A stretch of DNA of 64,000 bases, from the NCBI RefSeq assembly GCF_000284295.1, contig NC_017093.1, forward strand, positions 248,001 to 312,000, in the 5' to 3' direction. Below, one piece after another: positions 47,077 through 58,546 of this stretch. The DNA comes from Actinoplanes missouriensis 431 (GTDB lineage: Bacteria; Actinomycetota; Actinomycetes; Mycobacteriales; Micromonosporaceae). The translations under genes and the position numbers were made by a program. Numbering within the stretch: position 1 is the first letter of the stretch; each line of letters begins with the position of its first letter. The notes under the pieces are model-generated. The model was not told the origin of the DNA. It made no database searches and was given only the letters and a program-made list of their open reading frames with translations.

Positions 47077-48227
47077 TGTCCGCAGAAACAACGGTGGAGT
47101 TCTCGCCGGCCGCTGCCCCGCTGGCGGAGAAGCTGCTGGAACCGGCCCTGGAGATCCTCGCCCGGTACCCGGCCGGCCGGGAGCGGTCCGCGCTCCTGCC
47201 GCTGCTGCACCTGGTGCAGACCGAGGAGGGCTACGTCAGCCCGACCGGCGTCTCGTTCTGCGCCGAGATCCTCGGGATCAACAAGGCCCAGGTCGGCGCG
47301 GTCGCCACGTTCTACACGATGTACAAGCGCCGCCCGACCGGCGAATACCTGGTCAGCGTCTGCACCAACACCCTGTGCAACGTGCTCGGCGGCCAGCAGG
47401 TCTACGACGAGCTGGCCGAGCACCTCGGCGTCGGGCACGACCAGACCACGGCCGACGGCAAGATCACGCTGGAGCACGCCGAGTGCCTGGCGGCCTGCGA
47501 CTACGCCCCGGTCGTGACGGTCAACTACGACTTCACGGTCGACGAGGCCACCCCGGAGTCGGCGATCGAGCTGGTGGAGAGCCTGCGCAACGGCGAGCGG
47601 CCGACGCCCGCCCGGGGCGCCCGGATCTGCTCGCTCAAGGAGATGCAGTTCCAGCTGGCCGGCTTCGCGGACCCGCGCGACGGCGCGGTCGGCGACGGCG
47701 TGGCGGGCGCGCCCACCCTGCGCGGCGCTCGCCTGGCCCAGGAGCACGGCGTCGCGGTGGCGGGCTTCGACCCGGACACCCCGATCACCACGACCAAGCC
47801 GGCCCGCGAGGGCAATGCGCTGCCCCAGCCCCAGCCGGAGCAGCCGAGCCGGATCGCGGCGTTCGCCAAGAAGGCCGCGACGGCTGCCAAGGCAGCGGCC
47901 GGAGCGGTCGCCGAGAAGGCGGGCAAGGTCGCCGAGCACCGCCACGCGGGCCGCACCACCGACACCGGTGACGTCAAGGACCCGGAGGTACGCGCGGCCG
48001 AGTCCCGCAACCCGACCGCTGACACCCCGGCGCCCTCCGGCGCCGCCGACGCCGGTGGGCCGCCGCCCAGTTCACCGGCCGAGGCCGCCGGCGCCGCCGA
48101 GAACGCGCCCGCCGGCGACGGCAAACCGGCAGGTGACGGCAGTCGTGGCGAGTGGATCGTCAGCCAGCGGACCGCCGCGCAGAAGGAAGCCACGAACGTC
48201 CCGCGTGGCACCGAGGAGGAGAAGTGA
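47076..48227 (+). CDS. nuoE: NADH-quinone oxidoreductase subunit E with long C-terminal tail
   Basis: 383 residues, against a usual length of about 160-250. The core (to about 240) is the 24-kDa thioredoxin-like subunit with the N1a [2Fe-2S] ligands C96, C101, C137 and C141 (SVCTNTLCN...AECLAACDYAP). The last roughly 140 residues are Ala/Lys-rich (FAKKAATAAKAAAGAVAEKA), then Pro/Gly/Ala-rich and likely disordered. The frame is continuous into nuoF (GTGA overlap), so this is a real extension. Confidence 0.95.
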   Translation: MSAETTVEFSPAAAPLAEKLLEPALEILARYPAGRERSALLPLLHLVQTEEGYVSPTGVSFCAEILGINKAQVGAVATFYTMYKRRPTGEYLVSVCTNTLCNVLGGQQVYDELAEHLGVGHDQTTADGKITLEHAECLAACDYAPVVTVNYDFTVDEATPESAIELVESLRNGERPTPARGARICSLKEMQFQLAGFADPRDGAVGDGVAGAPTLRGARLAQEHGVAVAGFDPDTPITTTKPAREGNALPQPQPEQPSRIAAFAKKAATAAKAAAGAVAEKAGKVAEHRHAGRTTDTGDVKDPEVRAAESRNPTADTPAPSGAADAGGPPPSSPAEAAGAAENAPAGDGKPAGDGSRGEWIVSQRTAAQKEATNVPRGTEEEK

Positions 48228-49540
48228 CCCAGCCCCGGCCGGAAGTCCTCCAGAAGCTCACCCCCGTGCTCACCAAGCGCTGGCTCTCGCCGGACGCCTG
48301 GCAGATCGGCGTCTACGAGCGGCTGGACGGCTATCTGGCGTTGCGCAAGGCGCTCGACGTCCACCCCGACGACCTGATCCAGCTGGTGAAGGACTCCGGC
48401 CTGCGTGGCCGGGGCGGCGCCGGTTTCCCCACCGGCCTGAAGTGGGGCTTCATCCCGCAGGGTGACGGCAAGCCGCACTACCTCGTGATCAACGCGGACG
48501 AGGGCGAGCCCGGCACCTGCAAGGACCTGCCGCTGATGACGTACGACCCGCACTCGCTGGTGGAAGGCGCGATCATCGCGGCGTACGCCATCCGGGCGAA
48601 CCGGGCGTTCATCTACATCCGCGGTGAGGCGGTGCACGCCGCGCGGCGGCTGCGCAACGCGGTGAAGGAGGCGTACGCCAAGGGATACCTCGGCAAGAAC
48701 ATCCTGAAGTCCGGGTTCGACCTGGACCTGGTCGTGCACAGCGGCGCGGGGGCGTACATCTGCGGTGAGGAGACGGCGCTGCTGGACTCCCTCGAGGGGT
48801 TCCGCGGCCAGCCCCGGCTGCGCCCGCCGTTCCCGGCCATCGCGGGTCTCTACGCCAGCCCGACCGTGGTCAACAACGTCGGGACGATCGCCAGCGTGCC
48901 GTACATCGTGCTGGGCGGCGCGGACTGGTGGAAGAGCATGGGCACCGAGAAATCGGCCGGCCCGATGATCTACTCGCTCTCCGGCCGGATCGCCAACCCG
49001 GGCCAGTACGAGTGCGGCCTCGGCATCACCCTGCGCGAGCTGATCGAGCTGGCCGGGGGCATGAAGCCGGGCCACAACCTGAAGTTCTGGACGCCTGGCG
49101 GGTCGTCGACGCCCATCCTGACCGCCGAGCACATCGACACCCCGATGGACTTCGAAGGGGTCGCGGCGGCCGGGTCGATCCTCGGCACCACCGCGATGCA
49201 GATCTTCTCGGACCAGGACTGCCCGGTCTACAACACGTGGCGGTGGCTGGAGTTCTACCACCACGAGTCGTGCGGCAAGTGCACACCGTGCCGCGAGGGC
49301 AACTACTGGATGGTCCGCACGTACCGCCGGATCCTGTCCGGTCAGGGCACCTACAAGGACCTGGACACGCTCCAGGACACCGCGGACAACATCTTCGGCC
49401 GGTCGTTCTGCGGTCTCGGCGACGGCGCCGCGACCCCGGTCGTGTCGACGCTCAAGTGGTTCCGGGACGACTACCTCGGCTACATCGAGGGCCGGACCGC
49501 GCCGCGCCTGTCGGAGAAGACCCTGGTGGGAGCGCACTGA
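48224..49540 (+). CDS. nuoF: NADH-quinone oxidoreductase subunit F (NADH/FMN site)
   Basis: 438 residues. Binds NADH and FMN through [10 protein letters not shown] (61-70) and [17 protein letters not shown], and carries the N3 [4Fe-4S] cluster in [11 protein letters not shown] with a later Cys ([10 protein letters not shown]). It accepts electrons from NADH at the tip of the peripheral arm. GTG start overlaps the nuoE stop; the stop overlaps nuoG (TGATG). Confidence 0.97.
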   Translation: MTQPRPEVLQKLTPVLTKRWLSPDAWQIGVYERLDGYLALRKALDVHPDDLIQLVKDSGLRGRGGAGFPTGLKWGFIPQGDGKPHYLVINADEGEPGTCKDLPLMTYDPHSLVEGAIIAAYAIRANRAFIYIRGEAVHAARRLRNAVKEAYAKGYLGKNILKSGFDLDLVVHSGAGAYICGEETALLDSLEGFRGQPRLRPPFPAIAGLYASPTVVNNVGTIASVPYIVLGGADWWKSMGTEKSAGPMIYSLSGRIANPGQYECGLGITLRELIELAGGMKPGHNLKFWTPGGSSTPILTAEHIDTPMDFEGVAAAGSILGTTAMQIFSDQDCPVYNTWRWLEFYHHESCGKCTPCREGNYWMVRTYRRILSGQGTYKDLDTLQDTADNIFGRSFCGLGDGAATPVVSTLKWFRDDYLGYIEGRTAPRLSEKTLVGAH

Positions 49541-52035
49541 TGACGGACGTAGAGAAGAAGACGGACCTCGTCACACTCACGGTCGACGGGGTCGAGGTCC
49601 AAGCCGAGAAGGGCGAGCTGGTCATCCGGGTCGCCGAGCGGATGGGCATCGCGATCCCGCGGTTCTGCGACCACCCGCTGCTCGCACCGGCCGGCGCCTG
49701 CCGGCAGTGCCTCGTCGAGGTGGAGGGCCAGCGCAAGCCGGTCGCCTCCTGCACCCAGACGGTGGCCGAGGGCATGGTGGTGAAGACCCAGCTCAGCTCG
49801 CCGGTGGCCGCGAAGGCCCAGGCCGGCGTGATGGAGCTTCTCCTGATCAACCACCCGCTCGACTGCCCGACCTGCGACAAGGGCGGCGAGTGCCCGTTGC
49901 AGAACCAGGCGATGAGCACCGGACGGGCCGACTCCCGGTTCGTCGAGCACAAGCGGGAGTACGAGAAGCCGATCCACATCTCCAGTCAGGTCCTGCTGGA
50001 CCGGGAGCGCTGCGTGCTCTGCCAGCGCTGCACCCGGTTCTCCGAGGAGATCGCCGGGGACAAGTTCATCGACCTGATGGACCGCTCGTCCGGCGAGCAG
50101 ATCAACGTCTACCGGGACGACTTCTTCGGCGGCGAGGGCACCGGTGACGGTCAGGCCGGCGACGGCGAGGGGGACGTACCGTTCAACTCGTACTTCTCCG
50201 GCAACACCATCCAGATCTGCCCGGTCGGCGCGCTCACCGGCGAGCAGTACCGGTTCCGCGCCCGCCCGTTCGACCTGGTCAGCTCCCCGACCTCGTGCGA
50301 GCACTGCGCGGCCGGCTGCTCTCAGCGTGCCGACCACCGGCGCGGCAAGGTGCTGCGGCGGCTGGCCGGCGACGACCCGGCGGTCAACGAGGAGTGGAAC
50401 TGCGACAAGGGCCGGTGGGGCTTCCGCTACACCACCGCCACCGACCGGATCACCACGCCGCTGGTGCGCGACGCGGCCACCGGCCAGTTGCGCGAGGCGT
50501 CCTGGAGCGAGGCTCTGCTGGCCGCCGCGAAGGGTTTGCGGGCCGCCCGTGAGCGCGGCGTCGGCGTCCTTCCGGGTGGGCGGCTCACGGTGGAGGACGC
50601 GTACGCGTACGCGAAATTCGCCCGGATCGTCCTCGGCAGCAACGACATCGATTTCCGGGCACGGCCGATTCGCGCTTCGGGTACGGCACTGACCGCGACC
50701 GAGGAGGCCGATTTCCTCGCCGCGTCGGTCGCCGGCATCGCCGACGTGACCTACGAGGCGGTCGAGAACGCGCCGTCCGTCCTGATCGTGGGACTGGAGC
50801 CGGAGGAGGAGTGCCCGATCCTCTTCCTGCGTCTGCGTAAGGGTCACCAGAAGAAGAAACTCCAGGTGACGGCGGTCTCCCCGTACCTCTCCAGGGGTTT
50901 TGAAAAGCTCGGCGCGACGCTTGTCGCAGCGGTGCCGGGCGACGAGGCCCGGCTTCTCAACACCGACCCGGCCGTCGCCGCCGCGCTGAGCGCGCCCGGT
51001 TCCCTGCTGATCGTCGGTGAGCGGCTGGCGACGGCGCCCGGTGGTCTCTCCGCGGCCGCCGCCCTGGCCGGTCGGACCGGCGCACGCCTGGCCTGGGTGC
51101 CGCGCCGTGCCGGTGACCGGGGCGCGCTGGACACCGGCTGCCTGCCGAACCTGCTGCCCGGCGGCCGTCCGGTCACCGACGCGGCGGCCCGGGCCGAGCT
51201 CGCGCTGGCCTGGCGCACCGAGCCGGGCGTGCTGTCCGGCACGCCGGGCCGGGACGTCGACCAGATCATCGCGGCGGCCGCCGACGGCACGCTCGGCGCG
51301 CTGCTGGTCGGCGGCGTGGATCCGGCCGATCTGGCCGACCCGCGGCTTGCCGAGGAGGCGCTCGACGCGGTGCCGTTCGTGGTGAGCCTGGAGCTGCGGC
51401 AGAGCGCGGTGACCCGCCGCGCCGACGTGGTGCTGCCGATCGCCCCGGCGGTCGAGAAAGCCGGCACCTACATGGACTGGGAGGGTCGGCTGCGGTCGTT
51501 CGAGGCGGTGCTGCCCGGCACGGCGATGACCGACGGGCGGGTGCTCGAAGCGGTCGCGGCGCTGCTCGACGTCGAACTGAACACCGGTGACGTGATGACC
51601 GTCCGCCGGGAGCTGGGCACCCTGCCGGCCGCGGCGGCCCGCCCGGTGACGCCGGTGACCGAGGCCGCCGAGCTCGCCCGCCCGGGTGAGCGGGAGGCGG
51701 TGCTCGCCACCTGGCACCAGCTGATCGACCTGGGCACGCTGCTCGACGGCGACGAGGTTCTGGCCGGCACCGCCCGCCCGCCGGTGGCGCGGATCGGCAA
51801 GGACCTGGCCGAGTCGCTCGGCGTTGCCGACGGTGACCTGGTCACGGTCAGCACCGGCCGGGGTGGCGTGACGCTCCCGGCCGCGATCACCGACCTGCCG
51901 CCGGGTGTGGTCTGGCTGCCCACCAACTCACCGGGCTCGACGGTGCGGCGCAGCCTCGGCGTGACCGCCGGCGCGGTGGTCCGTCTCGAGGCCGGCGTCG
52001 GCGGACCGATCCTCGCCGAAGGGGCTGCGCGATGA
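49540..52035 (+). CDS. nuoG: NADH-quinone oxidoreductase subunit G
   Basis: 831 residues. N-terminal [2Fe-2S] ligands ([21 protein letters not shown]...ASCTQ), the N5 motif [18 protein letters not shown], the N4 Cys set CVLCQRC...CPVGAL and a further CEHCAAGC...NCDKGRWGF set that would hold the extra N7 cluster. The rest is a molybdopterin-oxidoreductase-like fold without the cofactor. It carries electrons from NuoF toward NuoI. ATG overlaps nuoF; ATGA overlap with nuoH. Confidence 0.97.
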   Translation: MTDVEKKTDLVTLTVDGVEVQAEKGELVIRVAERMGIAIPRFCDHPLLAPAGACRQCLVEVEGQRKPVASCTQTVAEGMVVKTQLSSPVAAKAQAGVMELLLINHPLDCPTCDKGGECPLQNQAMSTGRADSRFVEHKREYEKPIHISSQVLLDRERCVLCQRCTRFSEEIAGDKFIDLMDRSSGEQINVYRDDFFGGEGTGDGQAGDGEGDVPFNSYFSGNTIQICPVGALTGEQYRFRARPFDLVSSPTSCEHCAAGCSQRADHRRGKVLRRLAGDDPAVNEEWNCDKGRWGFRYTTATDRITTPLVRDAATGQLREASWSEALLAAAKGLRAARERGVGVLPGGRLTVEDAYAYAKFARIVLGSNDIDFRARPIRASGTALTATEEADFLAASVAGIADVTYEAVENAPSVLIVGLEPEEECPILFLRLRKGHQKKKLQVTAVSPYLSRGFEKLGATLVAAVPGDEARLLNTDPAVAAALSAPGSLLIVGERLATAPGGLSAAAALAGRTGARLAWVPRRAGDRGALDTGCLPNLLPGGRPVTDAAARAELALAWRTEPGVLSGTPGRDVDQIIAAAADGTLGALLVGGVDPADLADPRLAEEALDAVPFVVSLELRQSAVTRRADVVLPIAPAVEKAGTYMDWEGRLRSFEAVLPGTAMTDGRVLEAVAALLDVELNTGDVMTVRRELGTLPAAAARPVTPVTEAAELARPGEREAVLATWHQLIDLGTLLDGDEVLAGTARPPVARIGKDLAESLGVADGDLVTVSTGRGGVTLPAAITDLPPGVVWLPTNSPGSTVRRSLGVTAGAVVRLEAGVGGPILAEGAAR

Positions 52036-53399
52036 ACGCGATTCTGGCGGCACACGCCGTCGACCCGACATTGGAGACGTTCGAGAACGACGTCTGGTGG
52101 ATCACGCTGATCAAGTTGCTCGGCGTGTTCGTGCTGCTCCTGCTGCTGACGCTGTTCACGATCAACTATGAGCGCAAGGTCGTGGCCCGGATGGCGGTCC
52201 GGCCCGGACCCAACCAGGTCGGGCCGAAAGGCTGGCTGCAGAGCCTCACCGACGGCCTGAAGCTGCCGTTCAAGGAAGAGATCATCCCGAAGACCGCCGA
52301 CAAGGTGGTCTACTTCATCGCCCCGGTGATCTCGGCGACCACGGCGTTCACCGCGTTCTCGGTGATCCCGTTCGGTGGCGTGGTCAACATGTTCGGCCAG
52401 CAGACCGCCCTGCAGCTCACCGACGTGCCGGTCTCGGTGCTGGTGCTGCTCGCCTGCTCGTCGATGGCGGTGTACGGCGTGGTGCTGGCCGGCTGGGCCT
52501 CCGGGTCGACGTACCCGCTGCTCGGGGGTCTCCGCTCCAGCGCGCAGATGATCTCGTACGAGGTCGCGATGGGCCTCTCCATCGTGGCGGTGTTCATGAC
52601 CTCCGGCTCGATGAGCACCTCGCAGATCGTCGCGGCGCAGGCGTCCGGTCAGCCGGTCAACCTCTTCGGCTTCGACATCACCGCACCCGGCTGGTACGCG
52701 CTGCTCCTGCTCCCGAGCTTCGTGATCTACATGATCGCGGCGGTCGGTGAGACGAACCGGGCGCCGTTCGACCTGCCCGAGGCGGAGTCCGAGCTGGTCG
52801 GCGGCTTCCACACGGAGTACTCGTCGTTCAAGTTCGCGCTCTTCTTCCTCGCCGAGTACATCAACATGATCACCGTCTCGGCGTTCTGCACCACGCTGTT
52901 CCTCGGCGGATGGCGGGCGCCCGCGCCGATCACCACGGTCTGGGAGGGCGCCAACTCCGGCTACTTCCCGCTGATCTGGTTCTTCGGCAAGGTGCTGATC
53001 CTGCTCTTCGGGTTCATCTGGCTGCGGGCCACGCTGCCCCGGCTGCGCTACGACCAGTTCATGCGCTTCGGCTGGAAGGTCCTCATCCCGGTCAACCTGG
53101 TGTGGATCCTCTTCCTGGCGTACTTCAAGGTCGCCCGCAGCGGCCAGCTCTCCGACGAGGTCCGGTGGATCTCCACCGCCGCCATCGCGGTGGTCGTGCT
53201 GCTCGTCGCCTGGGGCTGGCCGGGAGCGAAGAAGCCCAAGCCCGTCCCGATCCAGGAGGAGCTGGCCCAGCGGCCGCCGGGCAGCTTCCCGATCCCCCCG
53301 ATGGATCTCCAGGTGCCGCCGAGCCCGCGTGCCCGCCGAGCCGTCGCCGAACGTGCCCCGGCCACCGTCGGCGGCGACCCCGAAACGAAGGAGGTGTGA
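52032..53399 (+). CDS. nuoH: NADH-quinone oxidoreductase subunit H
   Basis: 455 residues with about eight membrane helices. Conserved [28 protein letters not shown] and [27 protein letters not shown] form the quinone-entry channel next to NuoB and NuoD. The C-terminal 60 residues are a soluble Pro-rich tail. ATGA overlap with nuoG. Confidence 0.97.
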   Translation: MNAILAAHAVDPTLETFENDVWWITLIKLLGVFVLLLLLTLFTINYERKVVARMAVRPGPNQVGPKGWLQSLTDGLKLPFKEEIIPKTADKVVYFIAPVISATTAFTAFSVIPFGGVVNMFGQQTALQLTDVPVSVLVLLACSSMAVYGVVLAGWASGSTYPLLGGLRSSAQMISYEVAMGLSIVAVFMTSGSMSTSQIVAAQASGQPVNLFGFDITAPGWYALLLLPSFVIYMIAAVGETNRAPFDLPEAESELVGGFHTEYSSFKFALFFLAEYINMITVSAFCTTLFLGGWRAPAPITTVWEGANSGYFPLIWFFGKVLILLFGFIWLRATLPRLRYDQFMRFGWKVLIPVNLVWILFLAYFKVARSGQLSDEVRWISTAAIAVVVLLVAWGWPGAKKPKPVPIQEELAQRPPGSFPIPPMDLQVPPSPRARRAVAERAPATVGGDPETKEV

Positions 53400-53400
53400 C

Positions 53401-54030
53401 GTGGCCACACTGACCGGCTCCTTCAAGGGATTCGGTGTGACCTTCGCGCACATGTTCCGCAAGGTGATCACAACCGACTACCCGTTCTCGCCGCCGAAGC
53501 CGGCGCCCCGGTACCACGGCCGGCACATCCTCAACCGGCACCCCGACGGCCTGGAGAAGTGCATCGGCTGCGAGCTCTGCGCCTGGGCCTGCCCGGCCGA
53601 CGCGATCTACGTCGAGGGCGGCGACAACACCGACGAGCAGCGCTTCTCGCCGGGCGAGCGGTACGCGAAGATCTACCAGATCAACTACGCCCGGTGCATC
53701 TTCTGCGGGCTCTGCATCGAGGCCTGCCCGACCCGGTCGCTCACCATGAGCAACGAGTACGAGCTGGCCCGCGACAGCCGCCAGGACCTGATCTTCACGA
53801 AGAAGGAGCTCCTGGCGCCGCTGCTGCCCGGCATGGAGCAGCCGCCGCACCCGATGCGGCTCGGTGAGACCGACAAGGACTACTACGTCGGCGCGCTCAC
53901 CAACCCGGGCACGTCGGCCGGCGCGGAGCGGGCGCCGTGGTCGGACGCGGGCACGCACGACGCCTCCGACCCGGCCGAGAACGCCGGCCGCCCGGAGACC
54001 GCCGGCACGGCACGGAAGGAGGCCGTGTGA
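53401..54030 (+). CDS. nuoI: NADH-quinone oxidoreductase subunit I
   Basis: 209 residues with two ferredoxin motifs for clusters N6a and N6b: C54-x2-C57-x2-C60-x3-C64 ([12 protein letters not shown]) and C99-x2-C102-x2-C105-x3-C109 ([12 protein letters not shown]). GTG start at 53401, one base after the nuoH stop, with GAAGGAGG at a spacing of 6. An acidic C-terminal tail follows the fold. Confidence 0.97.
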   Translation: MATLTGSFKGFGVTFAHMFRKVITTDYPFSPPKPAPRYHGRHILNRHPDGLEKCIGCELCAWACPADAIYVEGGDNTDEQRFSPGERYAKIYQINYARCIFCGLCIEACPTRSLTMSNEYELARDSRQDLIFTKKELLAPLLPGMEQPPHPMRLGETDKDYYVGALTNPGTSAGAERAPWSDAGTHDASDPAENAGRPETAGTARKEAV

Positions 54031-54773
54031 TGGACGCGGTCTCCACCGGCGAACAGGTCGCGTTCTGGATCCTCGGCACCATCTCGGTGATCGGCGCGCT
54101 CGGCATGGTGCTGGCCCGCAACGCGGTGCACTCCGCGCTCTGGCTGGTCGTCACGATGCTCTGCCTGGGCTTCCTCTACGTGGTCAACGCCGCGCCGTTC
54201 CTCGGGATGGTCCAGGTGATCGTCTACACCGGCGCGATCATGATGCTGTTCCTGTTCGTGCTGATGCTCGTCGGCCGGGACGCGTCGGATTCGCTGATCG
54301 AGACGTTGCGCGGGCAGCGGGTCGCGGCGATCCTGCTCGGCATCGGGTTCGCCGCGCTGATCGCCACCGGCCTGGCCCGCTCGCTCGGCGACATCGAGGC
54401 GGTCGGGCTGGCCGAGGCGAACCAGAACGGCAACGTCCAGGGCCTCGCCGCGCTTCTCTTCACCAACTACGTCTTCGCGTTCGAGGTGACCTCGGCGCTG
54501 CTCATCACGGCCGCGGTCGGCGCCATGGTGCTGGCACACGTGGAGCGCGCGAAGGAGGACAAGGTCGACCAGGTGACCCGGATGAAGGAGCGGTTCCGGC
54601 CGGGCAACTACCCCGGACCGAAGCCCGGCCCGGGCATCTACGCGAACACCATGTCGGTGGCCGCGCCGGCCCGGCTCCCGGACGGCAACGGCGCCGAGCG
54701 CAGCATCTCGCCGATCCTGCCGGTCCGTGAGCTGACCGACTCGGAGGTCGCACCGAAGGGGACCGAGAAGTGA
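54030..54773 (+). CDS. nuoJ: NADH-quinone oxidoreductase subunit J
   Basis: 247 residues with five membrane helices, including the conserved [26 protein letters not shown]. Participates in the proton-translocating chain linking the quinone site to the antiporter-like subunits. The C-terminal 80 residues are a soluble Pro-rich tail. ATG overlaps the nuoI stop; GTGA overlap with nuoK. Confidence 0.96.
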   Translation: MDAVSTGEQVAFWILGTISVIGALGMVLARNAVHSALWLVVTMLCLGFLYVVNAAPFLGMVQVIVYTGAIMMLFLFVLMLVGRDASDSLIETLRGQRVAAILLGIGFAALIATGLARSLGDIEAVGLAEANQNGNVQGLAALLFTNYVFAFEVTSALLITAAVGAMVLAHVERAKEDKVDQVTRMKERFRPGNYPGPKPGPGIYANTMSVAAPARLPDGNGAERSISPILPVRELTDSEVAPKGTEK

Positions 54774-55069
54774 CTCCCGATTACTACCTGGTGCTGTCGG
54801 TCATCCTCTTCACCATCGGCGCGACAGGCGTGCTGATCAGGCGCAACGCGATCGTCCTGTTCATGTGCATCGAGCTGATGCTGAACGCGGCGAACCTCGC
54901 GCTCGTCACCTTCAGCCGGATCAACGGCGGCCTGGACGGCCAGATCATCTCGTTCTTCGTGATGGTCGTCGCGGCGGCCGAGGTCGTGGTCGGCCTCGCC
55001 ATCATCATGTCGATCTTCCGCACGCGACGCTCGGCGAGCGTCGACGACGCGAACCTCCTCAAGTACTGA
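54770..55069 (+). CDS. nuoK: NADH-quinone oxidoreductase subunit K
   Basis: 99 residues, three helices, with the two conserved membrane Glu in [11 protein letters not shown] and [12 protein letters not shown]. Start GTG 54770 overlaps the nuoJ stop. Normal length for the family. Confidence 0.97.
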   Translation: MTPDYYLVLSVILFTIGATGVLIRRNAIVLFMCIELMLNAANLALVTFSRINGGLDGQIISFFVMVVAAAEVVVGLAIIMSIFRTRRSASVDDANLLKY

Positions 55070-55079
55070 AGGGCCTTCC

Positions 55080-57008
55080 ATGGAACACACTGTGGAGTTC
55101 GCCCCAGCGACGGGAGTGCTGAGCAGCATCTGGCTGCTCGTCGCGATCCCGCTCGCCAGTGCGGCCGTACTTCTCCTCCTCGGCAGACGGGCCGACAAAT
55201 GGGGGCACTGGCTCGGTGTCCTCTCGGTCGCCGCGTCGTTCGTGCTCGGCCTGGTCTTCTTCCTGAGCCTGGCCGGCCTCGACGCGGACCGGCGCTCGGC
55301 CGAGCTCAGCCTCTGGGACTTCATCGTCGTCGGCGGCCTGCACGTCGACTTCGGCCTGCTCTTCGACCCGCTCTCCGGCGTCTTCGTGCTGCTGATCACG
55401 GGCGTCGGCTCGTTGATCCACCTGTACGCGGTCGGGTACATGGAGCACGACCCGGGCCGGCGGAAGTTCTTCGCCTACTTCAACCTCTTCGTCTCGGCGA
55501 TGTTGCTGCTGGTCCTCGGCAACAACTACGTGATGCTCTACTTCGGCTGGGAGGGCGTCGGCCTGGCGTCGTACCTGCTGATCTCTTTCTGGTACACCCG
55601 CCCGTCGGCGGCCACGGCCGGTAAGAAGGCGTTCCTGATGAACCGGGTCGGCGACGCCGGCCTGGCCATCGCGATCTTCATGATGTTCGCCTACCTGGGC
55701 ACCACGAACTACGCGGAGGTGTTCGCCGGCGCCGGGTCGCTCGCCGCCGGAACCCTGCTGATCATGGGCATCCTCTTGCTGCTCGGCGCATGCGGCAAGT
55801 CCGGCCAGTTCCCGCTGCAGGCCTGGTTGCCGGACGCGATGGAAGGCCCGACGCCGGTGTCGGCGCTCATCCACGCGGCGACGATGGTCACCGCGGGCGT
55901 CTACCTGGTCGCCCGGTCCAACCCGATCTTCTCGGCGAACACCACGTTGCAGCTGATCGTGGTGAGCGTCGGCGCGCTGACGCTGCTGATGGGCTGCATC
56001 ATCGGCGCGGCGAAGGACGACATCAAGCGCGTCCTGGCCTGGTCGACGGTGAGCCAGATCGGTTACATGTTCCTCGGCGTGGGGCTCGGCGGCGCGGCGT
56101 ACGCGCTGGCCATCGTGCACCTGCTGGCACACGGCTTCTTCAAGGCGAACATGTTCCTCGGTGCCGGCTCGGTCATGCACGGAATGCACGACCAGGTCGA
56201 CATCCGGCGGTTCGGTGCCCTGTCGAAGCACATGAAGATCACCTGGATCACGTTCGCCACCGGCTGGCTCGCGATCATCGGCATCCCCCCGCTCTCCGGC
56301 TTCTTCTCCAAGGAGCCGATCATCGCGGCCGCGTTCGAGCGCGAGGTGACCTGGGAGTCCTGGGTGTTCGGCATGGCCGCGCTGATCGGCGCCGGGCTCA
56401 CCGCGTTCTACATGACCCGGCTCTTCGTGCTGACGTTCCACGGCCCGGCCCGCTGGACCGACGACATCAAGCACCCGCACGAGTCGCCGCCGATCATGAC
56501 GATCCCGCTGATCCTGCTGGCGGCCGGCTCGATCGGGGCCGGCTGGCTGATGAGCACGAGCGTGCCGGACTGGCTCACGCCGGTATTCGGCGAGGAGCAG
56601 GCGGAGGCGCACGGCGTGCTCTCGCACACCGTGATCACCATCCTGTCGCTGCTGGTGACGGTGCTCGGCGCGGGTCTGGCCTGGGCGCTGTTCCGGCGCG
56701 GGACGGCCACCGAGCCGCAGCCGGCCGGCGTGCTGGTCACCGCGGCGCGCCGCAACCTCTACACCGACGCGTTCAACGAGGCGGTGTTCGAGCGGCCCGG
56801 CATCTACCTGACCCGGGCCCTGGTGTTCCTCGACAACAGGGGCATCGACGGCCTGGTCAACGGCCTTGCGGCCGGGATCGGCGGCGGCTCGGCGCGTCTG
56901 CGGCGGCTTCAAACCGGTTTCGTACGGTCGTACGCCCTCTCCATGCTCACCGGCGCGATGCTGGTCGTCGGCGCCTTCATCGCGATCCAGCTGGGGTGGT
57001 TGGCGTGA
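55080..57008 (+). CDS. nuoL: NADH-quinone oxidoreductase subunit L
   Basis: 642 residues, an antiporter-like proton-pumping subunit with about 16 membrane helices and the long lateral helix at the C-terminus. Conserved YFGWEGVGLASYLLISFW, QFPLQAWLPDAMEGPTPVSALIHAATMVTAGVYL and KDDIKRVLAWSTVSQIGYM. ATG 55080 is 10 bases after nuoK. Confidence 0.97.
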   Translation: MEHTVEFAPATGVLSSIWLLVAIPLASAAVLLLLGRRADKWGHWLGVLSVAASFVLGLVFFLSLAGLDADRRSAELSLWDFIVVGGLHVDFGLLFDPLSGVFVLLITGVGSLIHLYAVGYMEHDPGRRKFFAYFNLFVSAMLLLVLGNNYVMLYFGWEGVGLASYLLISFWYTRPSAATAGKKAFLMNRVGDAGLAIAIFMMFAYLGTTNYAEVFAGAGSLAAGTLLIMGILLLLGACGKSGQFPLQAWLPDAMEGPTPVSALIHAATMVTAGVYLVARSNPIFSANTTLQLIVVSVGALTLLMGCIIGAAKDDIKRVLAWSTVSQIGYMFLGVGLGGAAYALAIVHLLAHGFFKANMFLGAGSVMHGMHDQVDIRRFGALSKHMKITWITFATGWLAIIGIPPLSGFFSKEPIIAAAFEREVTWESWVFGMAALIGAGLTAFYMTRLFVLTFHGPARWTDDIKHPHESPPIMTIPLILLAAGSIGAGWLMSTSVPDWLTPVFGEEQAEAHGVLSHTVITILSLLVTVLGAGLAWALFRRGTATEPQPAGVLVTAARRNLYTDAFNEAVFERPGIYLTRALVFLDNRGIDGLVNGLAAGIGGGSARLRRLQTGFVRSYALSMLTGAMLVVGAFIAIQLGWLA

Positions 57009-58543
57009 GCGACTTTCCGTTCCTGAGCGTCCTGACGCTGCTCCCGCTCGTCGGGGCTGCGGTGGTGGCGTTCATCCCGAGGACCAAGGCCCAGCTTGCC
57101 AAGATCGTCGCCTTGGCCTGGTCCCTGATCGTTCTCGGACTCAGCGCCGTCATGTGGGCGGCGTACACGATCGACGGCGAGCGGTTCCAGTTCCACGAGT
57201 CCTACGCCTGGATCCCGTCCTGGGACGCCCGCTTCACGTTCGCCGCCGACGGCATCGCGCTCGTCATGCTGATGCTGATCGCCGTCCTGTTCCCGATCGT
57301 CATCCTGGCGTCCTGGAACGACGTCGACCAGAGCCGGCGCTCCGCTCCGGCGTACTTCGCGCTCCTGCTCTCCTTCGAGTTCACGATGATCGGGGTGTTC
57401 GCCGCGGCGGACATCTTCCTCTTCTACGTGTTCTTCGAGATCATGCTGATCCCGATGTACTTCATCATCGGCTCGTTCGGCACCGGCCAGAAGCAGTACG
57501 CGGCGGTGAAGTTCTTCCTCTACAGCCTGGTCGGCGGCCTCTTCATGCTGGCCTCGGTGATCGGGCTGTGGGTGGTCGCCGGGCACACGTTCGACTTCAC
57601 GAAACTGGTGGAGGCGACCGGCTCGGTGGATACCGGGACCGCGCGCTGGCTGTTCCTCGGGTTCTTCGTGGCGTTCGCGATCAAGGCGCCGTTCTTCCCG
57701 TTCCACACCTGGCTGCCGGACTCCGGTGGCGCGGCGCCGGCAGGCGCCGCCGCGCTGCTCGTCGGCGTGATGGACAAGGTCGGCACGTTCGGCATCCTGC
57801 GTTACTGCCTCTCGCTCTTCCCGGAGGCGTCGCGCTGGTTCGCTCCGGCGGCGATGGCCCTGGCGGTCATCGGCATCATCTACGCGTCGCTGCTCGCGGT
57901 CGGCCAGAACGACCTGAAGCGCCTGGTCTCGTACACGTCGATCGCGCACTTCGGCTTCATCGGCATCGGGATCTTCGCGTTCACCACGCAGGCCGGCACC
58001 GGCGCGGTGCTCTACATGGTCAACCACGGCCTCGCCACCGGCCTGCTCTTCCTGGTGGTCGGGATGTTCGTGGCCCGGCGCGGATCGGCGCTGGTCAGCG
58101 ACTTCGGCGGCGCTGGAAAACTGGTGCCGGTGCTGGCGGGCGTGCTGTTCTTCGCCGGCCTCGCCTCGCTGGCGCTGCCCGGCACCGCGCCGTTCGTCAG
58201 CGAGTTCCTGGTGCTGCTCGGGACATTCAGCACCCACAAGGGGTACGCCGTGGTGGCCACGCTCGGCATCATCCTGGCCGCCGCGTATGTGCTGTGGATG
58301 ATCCAGCGGACCACCCAGGGCACGCTGAACCCGGCTCTCACCGAGGTTCCGGCCATGCAGAAGGACCTCAGCCTGCGCGAGAAGTTCGTGGTCGCCCCGC
58401 TGATCCTGCTCATCGTGGTGCTCGGCTTCTATCCGAAACCGGTCACCGACGTGATCAACCCGGCGGTGCAGGCGACCCTGCAGGACGTCGGCGCCACCGA
58501 CCCGGCCCCGGTGGTGGCCGCAGATGGAAAGGCAGGCGGCTGA
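57005..58543 (+). CDS. nuoM: NADH-quinone oxidoreductase subunit M
   Basis: 512 residues, second antiporter-like subunit. Conserved FYVFFEIMLIPMYFIIG, KAPFFPFHTWLPDSGGAAPAGAAALLVGVMDKVG and QNDLKRLVSYTSIAHFGFI. GTG start overlaps the nuoL stop (GTGA at 57005-57008). Confidence 0.97.
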   Translation: MSDFPFLSVLTLLPLVGAAVVAFIPRTKAQLAKIVALAWSLIVLGLSAVMWAAYTIDGERFQFHESYAWIPSWDARFTFAADGIALVMLMLIAVLFPIVILASWNDVDQSRRSAPAYFALLLSFEFTMIGVFAAADIFLFYVFFEIMLIPMYFIIGSFGTGQKQYAAVKFFLYSLVGGLFMLASVIGLWVVAGHTFDFTKLVEATGSVDTGTARWLFLGFFVAFAIKAPFFPFHTWLPDSGGAAPAGAAALLVGVMDKVGTFGILRYCLSLFPEASRWFAPAAMALAVIGIIYASLLAVGQNDLKRLVSYTSIAHFGFIGIGIFAFTTQAGTGAVLYMVNHGLATGLLFLVVGMFVARRGSALVSDFGGAGKLVPVLAGVLFFAGLASLALPGTAPFVSEFLVLLGTFSTHKGYAVVATLGIILAAAYVLWMIQRTTQGTLNPALTEVPAMQKDLSLREKFVVAPLILLIVVLGFYPKPVTDVINPAVQATLQDVGATDPAPVVAADGKAGG

Positions 58544-58546
58544 GCC

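Noticed and set aside
49480..51717. Long minus-strand frame opposite nuoG
   Set aside because: Shadow of nuoG with repetitive Arg/Gly composition and no recognisable domain.
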